Shown here piece by piece: positions 34,467-43,543 of a stretch of DNA of 64,000 bases (its first letter is position 1; every line of letters starts with the position of its first letter). Position numbers and translations under genes: made by a program. This DNA comes from Deltaproteobacteria bacterium (lineage in GTDB: Bacteria; Myxococcota_A; UBA9160; UBA4427). The stretch covers positions 1-64,000 of the forward strand of contig PBFW01000067.1 of the NCBI GenBank assembly GCA_002719955.1. The letters are read 5' to 3'. Under the pieces are notes generated by a model. That model was not told the DNA's origin, made no database searches, and saw only the letters and a list, made by a program, of their open reading frames with translations.

Positions 34467-34789
34467 GCGGCGGGATGGGCTCGTGGCCATCGATCGGGGG
34501 GCGAACTCGTTGGAGGGAAAGGCCCGCGTCCGGAGAAGGGGCGGCCGCGGCGGGGAAGCTCTTTGATCCGAATCCAGGAGATTCCCAAGATGCCGTTCGC
34601 CTGGATGAAGCGGGTCTGCCCGCTCGAGGATCCCTTTCGAATCGCGCGCCCGGGCCCCTTCGCGGAGTCGAGAAGGAGCGGAATGGGAGTTTCTTCGGGA
34701 ACCCACCGTGATAATGTTGGAGCGCTCTCGAATTCGGTCGTGCAGGGGCATGGTCGGTCGGGGGGGGCTGAGGGGGTAGTAAGACGGCG
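34467..34789. other. 323-base gap upstream of the Mrp-type operon
   Basis: No convincing gene. Short plus-strand frames lack recognisable features. The region must hold the promoter of the antiporter operon starting at 34790. No clear operator or hairpin was seen. Confidence 0.5.
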
Positions 34790-35302
34790 ATGATCCGCGC
34801 GCTGATCCTATTCGTTGCCCTTTTTGCTTCCTGGCTCCTCCTTTCGGGTCATTTCAGCACGACCCTGATGACCTATGGGGCGTTGAGCTGCGCGTTCATC
34901 GTCGCTCTCGTCGCCCATCTCGGGATTCTCGACGTCGAAGCTTTGCCGGTGCATCTGGGGATTCGCCCCCTGCTCTATGCGCCCTGGTTGATGAAGGAAA
35001 TCGTCCTCTCGAACCTGTCTGTCGCGCGCGTGATCCTCGATCCCAAGCTCCCGATTCATCCGCGCATCCTGCGTGTCGACGCCAGTCAGAAGACTCCGGT
35101 CGGCCAGGTCATCTATGCGAATTCGATCACCCTCACACCAGGCACGGTGACCCTCGACGTGCGTGACGGACAATTTCTCGTTCACGCGTTGACGACGGAT
35201 TCCGCCGAAGGACTTCTCAGCGGGGAGATGGATCGACGCGTCGCCCATCTCGAGGCCGCTGCGGCCGTGGGCGAGACGAGGGCGGAGGCCGAGAAGCGGT
35301 GA
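34790..35302 (+). CDS. mrpE: Na+/H+ antiporter subunit E (MrpE/MnhE)
   Basis: A 170-residue membrane protein with two or three N-terminal helices (ALILFVALFASWLLLSGH and TYGALSCAFIVALVAHLGIL), then the MrpE motif NLSVARVILDPKLPIHPRIL and ANSITLTPGTVTLDV. It is an essential small subunit of the Mrp cation/proton antiporter in the inner membrane. It is the first gene of an uninterrupted operon. The stop and the MrpF start overlap as GTGA. Normal length. Confidence 0.93.
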   Translation: MIRALILFVALFASWLLLSGHFSTTLMTYGALSCAFIVALVAHLGILDVEALPVHLGIRPLLYAPWLMKEIVLSNLSVARVILDPKLPIHPRILRVDASQKTPVGQVIYANSITLTPGTVTLDVRDGQFLVHALTTDSAEGLLSGEMDRRVAHLEAAAAVGETRAEAEKR

Positions 35303-35577
35303 ACGCCTTCGTGGTCGCAATGATCGGGGTGCTCGCGACGATGTCGCTTGCACTCGTGCGCGCGTTCCTGGGGCCGACGGTCTTTGATCGCGTGCTGGCA
35401 GCGAATATGTTCGGGACCAAGACCGTCCTCTTGATCGCGGTCGCCGGCTTTCTGACCGGTCGGCCCGAATGGCTCGACCTGGCCATTCTCTATGCCCTGA
35501 TGAATTTCACGGGCATGATCGCGCTCCTCCGGTTCAGCAAATTTGCCAATCTCGCGAGCGACGAGAGAATGAAATGA
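35299..35577 (+). CDS. mrpF: Na+/H+ antiporter subunit F (MrpF/MnhF)
   Basis: A 92-residue protein with three membrane helices: VVAMIGVLATMSLALVRAFL, TVLLIAVAGFLTG and LDLAILYALMNFTGMIALLRF. The GPTVFDRVLAANMFGTKTVL loop is the MrpF signature. GTG start overlapping MrpE; its TGA overlaps the MrpG ATG. Confidence 0.92.
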   Translation: MNAFVVAMIGVLATMSLALVRAFLGPTVFDRVLAANMFGTKTVLLIAVAGFLTGRPEWLDLAILYALMNFTGMIALLRFSKFANLASDERMK

Positions 35578-35933
35578 CCGATGCTCTACGCGAAATCGCC
35601 GTCTGGGCCTGTCTCTTCGCCGGGAGTGTGTTTAGCGTGATCGGCGGGATTGGCGTGCTCCGCATGCCCGATTTCTACACGCGTACTCATGCGGCAAGTA
35701 TCACCGATACCCTGGGTGCCACCCTGATTCTCCTGGGTCTCGGAGTCCATTCCGGGCTGAATCTGATCACCGTCAAGCTCATCTTGATCTTCTCTTTCCT
35801 ATACCTCACGAGTCCGACGGCGGCGCATGCGCTCGTCAAGGCGGCCTATTCGAAGGGACTCGAGGCTCCGGACGTCCAGGAAGCCTCCGATGCGTCGAGG
35901 GCGCTGCGGAATCGGATGGGAGGAGAGCCCTGA
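35574..35933 (+). CDS. mrpG: Na+/H+ antiporter subunit G (MrpG/MnhG)
   Basis: A 119-residue three-helix membrane protein with the MrpG signature GIGVLRMPDFYTRTHAASIT and the helix LITVKLILIFSFLYLTSPTA followed by AHALVKAAY. Starts within the MrpF stop (ATGA); stop overlaps the next start (TGATG). Confidence 0.92.
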   Translation: MTDALREIAVWACLFAGSVFSVIGGIGVLRMPDFYTRTHAASITDTLGATLILLGLGVHSGLNLITVKLILIFSFLYLTSPTAAHALVKAAYSKGLEAPDVQEASDASRALRNRMGGEP

Positions 35934-36508
35934 TGGGCGAGTCGGTGATGGGTTCGACGATCGAGGTCATCCTTTTCCTCTTCATGATCGTATTGGCCCT
36001 CTATATCGCGCGTCTGCGCAGCCTTTTCGCTGCGGCGATGCTCTTCGGGATCTTCAGTCTGCTCGCCGCGGGCTTGCAGACCATGATGGACGCGGTCGAC
36101 GTCGCGTTCACCGAAGCGGCCGTCGGTGCCGGGATATCGACCGTCCTCTTCCTGGGCGCGCTGGGGCTCACGACTTCAGAAGAATCCCAAAGCAGCCATC
36201 ATCGCCTGCCCGCGTTGCTCGTTGTCAGCGCGACCGGTTTGATGCTGGCTTACGGCACCCTCGATATGCCGGCCTATGGCGATCCCAGTGCGCCGATCCA
36301 CCATCATGTCGCTCCGCATTATCTCGAGGATTCGACCGAAGAGATCGGGGTGCCGAATGTCGTTACGTCAGTCCTCGCGAGTTACCGTGGTTACGACACC
36401 TATGGCGAGACGACTGTCGTGTTGACTGCAGCCGTTGGGGCAATCCTCTTGCTCGGAGGCAATGCGGCACGTTCTCGTTCGCGGCGGGGCGAAGGGGGCG
36501 GCGAGTGA
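35933..36508 (+). CDS. Membrane protein with MbhD (DUF4040) and MbhE-type halves; split-off MrpA C-terminus
   Basis: A 191-residue, about five-helix protein. The first half (ARLRSLFAAAMLFGIFSLLA, then VAFTEAAVGAGISTVLFLGA) is the MbhD/DUF4040 module. The second half (GVPNVVTSVLASYRGYDTYG, then ETTVVLTAAVGAILLL) is the MbhE-type module. In classical Mrp systems these modules form the C-terminal end of the large MrpA protein; in archaeal Mbh and related antiporters they are separate proteins. Here they are fused to each other but not to an ND5-like pump. Between them is a His-rich loop with HHH. Overlaps both neighbours by 1-4 bases. Confidence 0.85.
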   Translation: MGESVMGSTIEVILFLFMIVLALYIARLRSLFAAAMLFGIFSLLAAGLQTMMDAVDVAFTEAAVGAGISTVLFLGALGLTTSEESQSSHHRLPALLVVSATGLMLAYGTLDMPAYGDPSAPIHHHVAPHYLEDSTEEIGVPNVVTSVLASYRGYDTYGETTVVLTAAVGAILLLGGNAARSRSRRGEGGGE

Positions 36509-36963
36509 GCGAGACCCCGGCGACACCGATCAAGATGCGGGTGCGCGAAACGATCGTTCTGCGTGTAATCGGCAAGGCACTCGTGCCCATCATCCTGCTC
36601 TTCGCGCTCTATGTGCAGTTCCACGGCGATTACGGGCCCGGGGGTGGCTTCCAGGCGGGGGTGATCTTCGCGGCGGGTCTGATCCTGCACGCACTCGTCT
36701 TTGGGCTCGATGCGCTCCGACGGGCGATCCCGCCGATCGTCGTCGAGATCGGAATCGCGCTCGGTGCACTTCTCTACGCGGGCGTGGGCGTTGTTTCGAT
36801 GTTCAAGGGGGGTGAGTTCCTCCACTACGGCGTACTGGACGCCCACCACCCCGCTCACGGTCAACACCTCGGCATTCTGATCGTCGAGTTGGGCGTCGGG
36901 ATCACTGTCACCTTTGTCATGGTCGCGATCTTCTACGCGTTCGCCGGGCGGTCGAGGCAATAG
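36505..36963 (+). CDS. mrpB: Na+/H+ antiporter subunit B (MrpB/MnhB)
   Basis: A 152-residue, four-helix membrane protein with the MnhB motif YVQFHGDYGPGGGFQAGVIF followed by AAGLILHALVFG, the strongest signature of the family. It starts with GTG at 36505 in a GTGA overlap. Its stop TAG overlaps the GTG of MrpC. Confidence 0.92.
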   Translation: MSETPATPIKMRVRETIVLRVIGKALVPIILLFALYVQFHGDYGPGGGFQAGVIFAAGLILHALVFGLDALRRAIPPIVVEIGIALGALLYAGVGVVSMFKGGEFLHYGVLDAHHPAHGQHLGILIVELGVGITVTFVMVAIFYAFAGRSRQ

Positions 36964-37388
36964 TGTTTCAACTCGCCCATCATTTTCTGACTCACTGGAA
37001 TTATCTCGCGGTCATCACGCTGATGATGATCGGGCTCTACATCGCGATTTCGCGAGGCAATCTCGTCAAGAAGATCATGGGCGTGAATATCTTTCAGGCG
37101 GCCGTGATCCTCTTCTATGTATCGATGGGCAAGGTTGCGGGGGGGACCGCGCCGATCCTGATGGAGAGCCCCGATCCCGTCCTCTATTCGAATCCGGTGC
37201 CGCACGTATTGATGCTCACGGCGATCGTCGTCGGAGTGGCGAGTACGGCGCTCGGCCTCGCGCTCGTCGTTCGGATCAATGAATCCTACGGCACGGTCGA
37301 AGAGGACGAGATCGTCGCCCTCGATCGCCACGAGGACGAACGCGCGCTCGCCGTCGAAGCGAAGGAAGAGGCGGAGGGGGCGACATGA
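36963..37388 (+). CDS. mrpC: Na+/H+ antiporter subunit C (MrpC/MnhC, NuoK-like)
   Basis: A 141-residue protein with three helices: WNYLAVITLMMIGLYIAISR, KIMGVNIFQAAVILFYVSMG, and VPHVLMLTAIVVGVASTALG, which is the NuoK-like DPVPHALVLTAIVIG signature. The last 30 residues are a charged cytoplasmic tail. GTG start. Its stop overlaps the MrpD ATG (ATGA). Confidence 0.92.
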   Translation: MFQLAHHFLTHWNYLAVITLMMIGLYIAISRGNLVKKIMGVNIFQAAVILFYVSMGKVAGGTAPILMESPDPVLYSNPVPHVLMLTAIVVGVASTALGLALVVRINESYGTVEEDEIVALDRHEDERALAVEAKEEAEGAT

Positions 37389-38881
37389 ATGATCTCGCCT
37401 TTCATTTCCCCGCCCTCCAGGTGCTCCTGCCCCTGATCGGCGCGCCGGTCTGTTTTCTGTTGCGCAGGGAAGCGCTCGCCAGCGCCTTTACCGTTGCGAT
37501 CAGCTTTGCCTGTTTCGCGATTTCGACCGTGCTCCTCTGCCAGGTTCTGGGGGGCGAAATCGTCGTCTACGAATTCGGTGGATGGTCGCGCCCCTTCGGG
37601 ATCGAATACCGGGTCGACATCACGAATGCCCTCGTCCTGGTCGTCATCTCATTCGTCGCCGCGGTCGTTTTCTCCGCGGGACCCGGGCAGGCGCGGCGAG
37701 CGATCCCGGAAGGCCGCGAATATCTCTTCTACTCCGCCGCACTCCTCTGCCTGACGGGTCTGCTCGGTGTGACGATCACTGGCGATGTCTTCAATGTCTT
37801 CGTATTCCTGGAGATATCGTCGCTCTCCTCATATATCCTGATCGCGCTCGGCCGAGAGCGACGGGCGATCATGGCTGCGTTCTCCTATCTCATCATGGGC
37901 ACCATCGGCGCGACCTTTCTCTTGATCGGGATCGGTCTCATGTACCAGATGACCGGTACGCTGAACATGGTCGATATGGCCCACCGTCTGCAGGCCGTGA
38001 ACGAGACGCGGACGATTCTCGTCGCGGTGGCTTTCGTCGTGGTGGGCATCTCGACGAAACTCGCGGTCTTTCCGCTCCATCAATGGCTGCCGAACGCCTA
38101 CAGCGAGGCCCCGCCGATCGTCTCGGCCTTCCTCGCCTCGACCGCGACGAAGGTCGCCTACTATCTCTTGCTGCGGTTCTGTTTGGGGCTGTTTGGTGCG
38201 AAATTGATTTTCGAGACGATCGGAATCGATACGCTGCTTCTGCCTCTCTCGGCCCTCGCCATGTTCGTCGGGTCGATCGCCGCCATCTACCAGACCGACT
38301 TCAAGCGGCTCCTGGCCTATTCGAGCATCGCGCAGATCGGCTACATGACCCTCGGCCTTTCTTTGGCCACCGAAGCGGGGGTTGCGGCGGGTCTGATTCA
38401 CGTCTTCAACCACGCGCTGATGAAGGGTGCGCTCTTTCTCGTCGCCGCCTGCGTGACCTGGCGGATGGGATCCACGAAGATCGCCTCGATGCGTGGACTG
38501 GGGCAGCGCATGCCGCTCGCGATGGCCGCCCTCGTGACAGCGGGCCTCGCGCTCATCGGTGTTCCCGGGACCGCGGGCTTCGTCAGCAAATGGGCGCTCG
38601 TCAGGGCCGCCCTCGACCAGGACGCTCTATTCCTCGCCTTCCTGGTCATGGCCAGCTCGGTTCTCGCGGTCGTGTATATCTGGCGGCTCGTCGAGGCCGT
38701 GTATTTCGCTGAGCCCGATGGTGAGGTCGAGAAAAAGGAGGCTCCGCTTCGCTTACTGATTCCGACCTGGATCCTCGCCGGCGCGACGATCTATTTCGGA
38801 TTCTTCTCGAGTTTTGCGGTCGAGGTGGCCAATCTGGCGGCGGCACAGCTTTTCGCGACCGGCCTCGGGGCGGGGATGTAG
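37385..38881 (+). CDS. mrpD: Na+/H+ antiporter subunit D (MrpD-type proton-conducting membrane protein)
   Basis: A 498-residue protein with about 14 helices of the ND2/ND4/ND5 antiporter family (PF00361). The key Glu is in FNVFVFLEISSLSSYILIAL and the key Lys in VVGISTKLAVFPLHQWLPNA. SAFLASTATKVAYYLLLRF and DFKRLLAYSSIAQIGYMTLG complete the domain. It is the first of three such pump-type subunits in the operon. ATG 37385. Confidence 0.9.
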   Translation: MNDLAFHFPALQVLLPLIGAPVCFLLRREALASAFTVAISFACFAISTVLLCQVLGGEIVVYEFGGWSRPFGIEYRVDITNALVLVVISFVAAVVFSAGPGQARRAIPEGREYLFYSAALLCLTGLLGVTITGDVFNVFVFLEISSLSSYILIALGRERRAIMAAFSYLIMGTIGATFLLIGIGLMYQMTGTLNMVDMAHRLQAVNETRTILVAVAFVVVGISTKLAVFPLHQWLPNAYSEAPPIVSAFLASTATKVAYYLLLRFCLGLFGAKLIFETIGIDTLLLPLSALAMFVGSIAAIYQTDFKRLLAYSSIAQIGYMTLGLSLATEAGVAAGLIHVFNHALMKGALFLVAACVTWRMGSTKIASMRGLGQRMPLAMAALVTAGLALIGVPGTAGFVSKWALVRAALDQDALFLAFLVMASSVLAVVYIWRLVEAVYFAEPDGEVEKKEAPLRLLIPTWILAGATIYFGFFSSFAVEVANLAAAQLFATGLGAGM

Positions 38882-38882
38882 C

Positions 38883-40415
38883 GTGATAGGCCTCGATACA
38901 CACGCGACCCCCATCCTCTGGGCCCTGATCCTGCCGCTTGTCGGTGCGCTCGGCGTTCAGCTGCTCGGGCGCTTCGCGAACGAGAACGCGCGCGATTCCT
39001 GGACCGTGTTGATCGGGGTCGCGACCTTCGCTCAGGTCACGCGGCTCATCGCTCCGGTCATGGACGGCGGGGTTCCGGCGCTGGGGCTGCCGGGTACGAT
39101 GTCGGGGCTCGGGATCAGATTCGAGGTCGAACCGATCGGGCTGCTCTTCGCCCTGGTCGCTTCGGGGTTGTGGGTGCTCACGTCGCTCTACGGTTTCGGC
39201 TACATGCGCGCTCATCACGAAGAGAATCAGACGCGCTTTTTTACGTGCTTCGCGCTCGCGATTTCGGCGGCGATCGGTATCGCCTTTGCCGGTGATCTCG
39301 TGACGCTCTTTCTCTTCTATGAGATGCTGACCTTTTCGACATTCCCGCTCGTCACCCACGCTGGGACCGAAGCGGCCGTTCGCGCCGGGCGGCTCTATCT
39401 GGGCATTCTCGTCTCGACGTCGGTCCTCTTCCTGCTCCTGGCCATCCTGTGGACGTCGACGCTCACGGATTCCCTGCGCTTTCTGCCTGCTTCGGCCGTT
39501 GGCGGTTTGCCTTCTCTGGCTGCGGGTGCCCCGCCTCCGGGAATCCTGGAAGGCCGGATCGATGGGCCCGCGGCTGGCCTCCTGCTCATGCTTTTCGCCT
39601 ACGGCGTCGGCAAGGCAGCGCTGATGCCTTTCCATCGCTGGCTCCCCGCTGCGATGGTCGCTCCGACGCCCGTGTCGGCGCTGCTGCACGCCGTGGCCGT
39701 CGTGAAGGCCGGTGTCTTCAGCGTTCTCAAGATCGCGGTCTATGTCTTTGGGATCGACATGCTTTCGAAGGACGGCCTCTCGGATATTCTCATGGGGGTT
39801 GCGGCGATCACGATTCTCGCGGCTTCGATCCGCGCGCTCTCCCTGGACAATTTCAAGGCGCGACTCGCCTACTCGACGATCAGCCAGCTCTCCTACATCG
39901 TGCTCGGCGCAGCACTCGCGACCTCTGCTGCCGCCATGGGCGCGGGGCTGCATATCCTCATGCACGCCCTCGGCAAGATCACGCTTTTCTTCGTCGCCGG
40001 CGCCGTCTATGTCGTCGCCCACAAGACCAACGTCAGCCAGCTCGACGGACTGGGCCGGCGGATGCCCTTTACTTTTGGTGCGTTCTGCCTGGCCTCCTTC
40101 AGCATCATCGGCCTGCCGCCCTTCGGAGGTGCGTGGAGCAAATGGTTCCTCGTGACCGGCGCCTTCGAATCCGGACATTTCTGGATGGGTGCCGTCTTCA
40201 TGGTGAGTTCGCTGCTTTCGATCGGATATCTGATGCCGATCGTCGTTCGTGCCTTCTTCCGGCCACTGCCCGAGGGTGAGGAAGAGGGCCTCAACGAAGC
40301 ACCGCTTCTCATGCTCCTTCCGATCGCTACGACGGCACTCGCCTGCCTCGTGGTCTTTTTCTACACCGACGCGGTCTATGACCTGTTGGCGCCCGCGATG
40401 GGGATGCCGAAATGA
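38883..40415 (+). CDS. Second ND5/MrpD-type antiporter subunit (NuoL/MrpA-like)
   Basis: A 510-residue, about 14-helix pump subunit starting at GTG 38883, one base after the MrpD stop. Family marks: GDLVTLFLFYEMLTFSTFPL (key Glu), GVGKAALMPFHRWLPAAMVA (key Lys), and TPVSALLHAVAVVKAGVFSV, whose HAVAVVKAG is characteristic of the NuoL/MrpA side of the family. NFKARLAYSTISQLSYIVLG follows. It lacks the long C-terminal extension of true MrpA, whose modules are the separate gene at 35933. Confidence 0.9.
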   Translation: MIGLDTHATPILWALILPLVGALGVQLLGRFANENARDSWTVLIGVATFAQVTRLIAPVMDGGVPALGLPGTMSGLGIRFEVEPIGLLFALVASGLWVLTSLYGFGYMRAHHEENQTRFFTCFALAISAAIGIAFAGDLVTLFLFYEMLTFSTFPLVTHAGTEAAVRAGRLYLGILVSTSVLFLLLAILWTSTLTDSLRFLPASAVGGLPSLAAGAPPPGILEGRIDGPAAGLLLMLFAYGVGKAALMPFHRWLPAAMVAPTPVSALLHAVAVVKAGVFSVLKIAVYVFGIDMLSKDGLSDILMGVAAITILAASIRALSLDNFKARLAYSTISQLSYIVLGAALATSAAAMGAGLHILMHALGKITLFFVAGAVYVVAHKTNVSQLDGLGRRMPFTFGAFCLASFSIIGLPPFGGAWSKWFLVTGAFESGHFWMGAVFMVSSLLSIGYLMPIVVRAFFRPLPEGEEEGLNEAPLLMLLPIATTALACLVVFFYTDAVYDLLAPAMGMPK

Positions 40416-40448
40416 TCATGGTCGGTCGGATCGTCTGGGGGATTCACG

Positions 40449-40724
40449 ATGTCTGACGAGACGCCGAGGGAACCGACGGGCGCGGAGGAGCGCGAGTATT
40501 GGCTCGACCGGTCGAGCAGTGTCGACCTGATCATCAGGATCCTGATTGCGGCGTGCGTGATCGTGGTCCTCGCCGATTTCGGATACCACAAACATGGTGA
40601 TTTCCACTTCCGGGAGTGGTTCGCCTTCGACGCGATCTTCGGCTTCTCGGCCTATGTGTTCCTCGTGACGAGCGCGAAGGGCGTGCGCAAGCTGCTCATG
40701 CGGAGCGAGGACTATTATGATTGA
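40449..40724 (+). CDS. Small two-helix membrane protein in the antiporter operon
   Basis: 91 residues: a polar N-terminus (about 1-25), one helix LIIRILIAACVIVVLADFGY, a short His-containing loop (HKHGDFHFREW), and a second helix DAIFGFSAYVFLVTSAKG. It overlaps the next gene by eight bases, and the context (between two pump subunits) indicates a small accessory subunit. I do not recognise a named family. Confidence 0.75.
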   Translation: MSDETPREPTGAEEREYWLDRSSSVDLIIRILIAACVIVVLADFGYHKHGDFHFREWFAFDAIFGFSAYVFLVTSAKGVRKLLMRSEDYYD

Positions 40725-42435
40725 GTCCCTCGCAGCGCTCGGTCAGATCCTGGAGGGATCGCCGCCGGGCGCATTGCTGATCTTGGCCGCGATCCCTTCG
40801 GCTCTGCTTCCCCATCGGGCCTCCCAGGTGGTGATGCTCGCGCTGCCGGTGATCGGACTCTATCAGCTCTTCCAGATGCCGACGGAGTTCAGCCAAACGC
40901 TCCAGCTCTTCGATTACACCCTCGAAGTTACGCGAATCGATGCACTCTCCAGGGTCTTCGGGATCGTCTTCCATATCGCGGCCTTTCTGGGCGTGCTCTA
41001 TGCCGCGCATCAGAGGGACCGGCTCCAGGCGGCCGCGGCGATGATCTATGCGGGTGCGGCGATCGCCGCGGTCTTCGCGGGCGACCTGCTGACGCTCTTC
41101 GTCTGGTGGGAGCTGACGGCTGTCTCGTCGGTTTTCCTCGTTTGGGCGAGCAGGACCGAGTCGGCTCTGCGAGCGGGTCAGCGATATCTCGTCATCCAGG
41201 TGATGTCTGGGTTGCTGCTGCTGGCGGGGGCCATCCTGCTCTACTCCGAGTCCGGCTCGCTCGCCTTCGAACATATCGGGATCGAGTCCCTCGGTGGCCT
41301 GCTCGTCTTTTTCGCCTTCGGGATCAAGGCGTGTTTCCCCTTCCTGCATGGCTGGATGAAGGATGCCTACCCCGAGGCGACGGTGACCGGGACGGTTTTT
41401 CTGTCGGGCTTTACGACCAAGCTGGCCATCTACGCGCTCGCGAGAGGCTTCGCTGGAACGGAACTCCTGATTCCGATCGGGGCAGCCATGACGGTGTTCC
41501 CGATCTTCTTTGCGGTGATCGAAAACGACCTTCGACGCGTTCTCTCCTATAGCCTGAACAATCAGTTGGGTTTCATGGTCGTGGGCATCGGGATCGGGAC
41601 CGAGCTCGCCCTGAATGGCACAGTGGCTCACGTCTTTGCCCACGTGATCTACAAGGCGCTGCTCTTCATGGCGATGGGGGCGGTACTCTTCAGGGCCGGC
41701 ACGATCAAGGCATCGGAACTCGGCGGGCTCTACAAGTCGATGCCCTGGACCGCGGCCTTCTGCATCATCGGTTCCCTCTCGATCTCAGGATTCCCTCTAA
41801 CGAGCGGCTTCATCAGCAAATCCATGGTCCTCTCGGCAGCGGGCCACGAGCACCTCTTCTTGATCTCGATGCTGCTGCTCTTCGCCTCGGCGTGTGTGCT
41901 CGATCACTCGGGGATCAAGATCCCCTTCTTCTCCTTCTTCGCTCACGATAGCGGTCGGCGCGTCGAGGAGGCGCCGATCAATATGCGGCTCGCGATGGCG
42001 ATCGCTGCAGCGCTCTGCATCGGCCTTGGCGTCTTCCCGGAGCATCTTTACTCGATCCTTCCCTACCCGGTCGTGTACGAGCCCTATTCGCTCTCCCACG
42101 TCTTCACGGTCTTACAGCTTCTGCTCTTTGCGGCGCTCGCCTTCGTGTTCCTCTGGAAAATGGGTTGGTATCCTGCGGAGCTGCGCAGCGTCGTTCTTGA
42201 TGTCGACTGGGTCTGGCGTCGGCTCCTGCCCCAGGCCTGGTCGGGGGCGGCCGAGTCCTGGCTGATCGGCCAGCGCTATTTGCTCGCGACCGCCGACAGA
42301 GCGCGTCTGTGGGTGCTCGATCTGACATCGGCGCATCTGAGTCCCTGGTCTCGATTCGGCGAACCCTGGCCGACCGGGGTGACGGCGATGTGGGCGGCCG
42401 TGCTCCTCTTCGCCTACCTCTTTTTGTCGTATTGA
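40717..42435 (+). CDS. Third ND5/MrpD-type antiporter subunit, last gene of the operon
   Basis: A 572-residue pump subunit with about 14-15 helices: GDLLTLFVWWELTAVSSVFL (key Glu; Trp pair unusual), FGIKACFPFLHGWMKDAYPE (key Lys), ATVTGTVFLSGFTTKLAIYA and NDLRRVLSYSLNNQLGFMVV. The C-terminal extension (VVLDVDWVWRRLLP and the final helix AMWAAVLLFAYLFLSY) is longer than in the other two. It resembles the additional antiporter subunit of Mbh/Mrp-like operons. Overlaps the small protein by eight bases. Confidence 0.9.
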   Translation: MIESLAALGQILEGSPPGALLILAAIPSALLPHRASQVVMLALPVIGLYQLFQMPTEFSQTLQLFDYTLEVTRIDALSRVFGIVFHIAAFLGVLYAAHQRDRLQAAAAMIYAGAAIAAVFAGDLLTLFVWWELTAVSSVFLVWASRTESALRAGQRYLVIQVMSGLLLLAGAILLYSESGSLAFEHIGIESLGGLLVFFAFGIKACFPFLHGWMKDAYPEATVTGTVFLSGFTTKLAIYALARGFAGTELLIPIGAAMTVFPIFFAVIENDLRRVLSYSLNNQLGFMVVGIGIGTELALNGTVAHVFAHVIYKALLFMAMGAVLFRAGTIKASELGGLYKSMPWTAAFCIIGSLSISGFPLTSGFISKSMVLSAAGHEHLFLISMLLLFASACVLDHSGIKIPFFSFFAHDSGRRVEEAPINMRLAMAIAAALCIGLGVFPEHLYSILPYPVVYEPYSLSHVFTVLQLLLFAALAFVFLWKMGWYPAELRSVVLDVDWVWRRLLPQAWSGAAESWLIGQRYLLATADRARLWVLDLTSAHLSPWSRFGEPWPTGVTAMWAAVLLFAYLFLSY

Positions 42436-42696
42436 AGCATCGGGTCGAGAGGGTCTCCGGCCAGCGGTCCAGTCCCTTCTCACACGTCGCGAACGGGCGT
42501 GGACGAACACCCCGGCGACCACACCGAGGACGAGGTCCGCGCTCGGAATGATTCCGCCCCCCGTTCCCCGCCCCGCCGCTTGCAGTCTCCCGATTGCGCT
42601 TTGCGCCTCTTGGAGGGCCTGCAGCGCTGGCGCCGGAGGCCGGGATCGGTTCTCATGCTGGATCCCTTCTGCTCTTTTCTCTTCGGTGCCAGGGAG

Positions 42697-43518
42697 ATGG
42701 CCGCGCTCATGCCAGACTTGATCTTCGAAAAACGCGACGGTATCGCTCATATCACATTCAACCGCCCGGAGCGCCGCAACGCCTTCAGCCCGGAGTCGAT
42801 CATTCGCCTCGCGGATGCGTGGATCGAATTTCGCGACGACGATTCGATGCGGGTGGCGATTCTGACCGGCGTCGGGGACAAGGCGTTCTGTGCGGGTGGC
42901 GATCTGGGCCGATTGCTTCCGCTCTTCACGGGTGCGAAGCAGCCCGACGATGAGTGGGACCATAAGTTGATGGGGGATCTGCCTCACTATATGGCGACTT
43001 CGCTCCTGCGGCCCTTCGAACTCTACAAGCCGATCATTGCCGCGATCAACGGTTATGCGCTCGCAGGTGGAGCCGAACTCCTGCAGGCGACGGATATCCG
43101 AATCGCCTCGACGAACGCTTCATTCGGTTTGACCGAGACCCAGCGTGGGCTCGTACCCGGTGGGGGATCGATGGTTCGGTTGGCGCGCCAGATTCCCTAT
43201 TGCAAGGCGATGGAGATCTTGATGACAGGGGATGCGATATCCGCGGAAGAGGCCCATCGGATCGGTTTCGTGAACGAAATCGTCGAACCCGATCGGTTGA
43301 TGCCGCGAGCGCTCGAGTACGCCGAGCGGCTGAAAAAGAATGGACCGATCGCCGTTGCTGCGGTCAAGGAAGCCGTCCTTCGTACGAGCGGGGTTCCGCT
43401 GGAGGACGCGTACGGGATCGAGGCTGAAATTTCAGCACGTGTCACGCGTTCCGAGGACGCCCGAGAAGGCCCGCGCGCGTTCATGGAAAAACGCGATCCT
43501 GTCTTTACCGGAAACTAG
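42697..43518 (+). CDS. Enoyl-CoA hydratase/isomerase family protein
   Basis: A 273-residue crotonase-fold protein (LIFEKRDGIAHITFNRPERR, NAFSPESI). Oxyanion-hole segments FCAGGDLGRLL and NGYALAGGAELLQATDIRIA; the second catalytic region is FGLTETQRGLVPGGGSMVRL, with Glu of TETQ in place. It ends with ARVTRSEDAREGPRAFMEKR, the usual terminus of the family. ATG 42697 gives the best N-terminus; ATG 42709 would have AGGGAG 12 bases upstream. It is followed 25 bases later by a SnoaL-like gene. Substrate unknown. Confidence 0.9.
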   Translation: MAALMPDLIFEKRDGIAHITFNRPERRNAFSPESIIRLADAWIEFRDDDSMRVAILTGVGDKAFCAGGDLGRLLPLFTGAKQPDDEWDHKLMGDLPHYMATSLLRPFELYKPIIAAINGYALAGGAELLQATDIRIASTNASFGLTETQRGLVPGGGSMVRLARQIPYCKAMEILMTGDAISAEEAHRIGFVNEIVEPDRLMPRALEYAERLKKNGPIAVAAVKEAVLRTSGVPLEDAYGIEAEISARVTRSEDAREGPRAFMEKRDPVFTGN

Positions 43519-43543
43519 CAAGCATCAAGAAGGAAGATCTGAA

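Noticed and set aside
38646..40178. 510-codon open frame antisense to an antiporter subunit
   Set aside because: Highly charged, repetitive translation; shadow of the membrane protein gene on the other strand.
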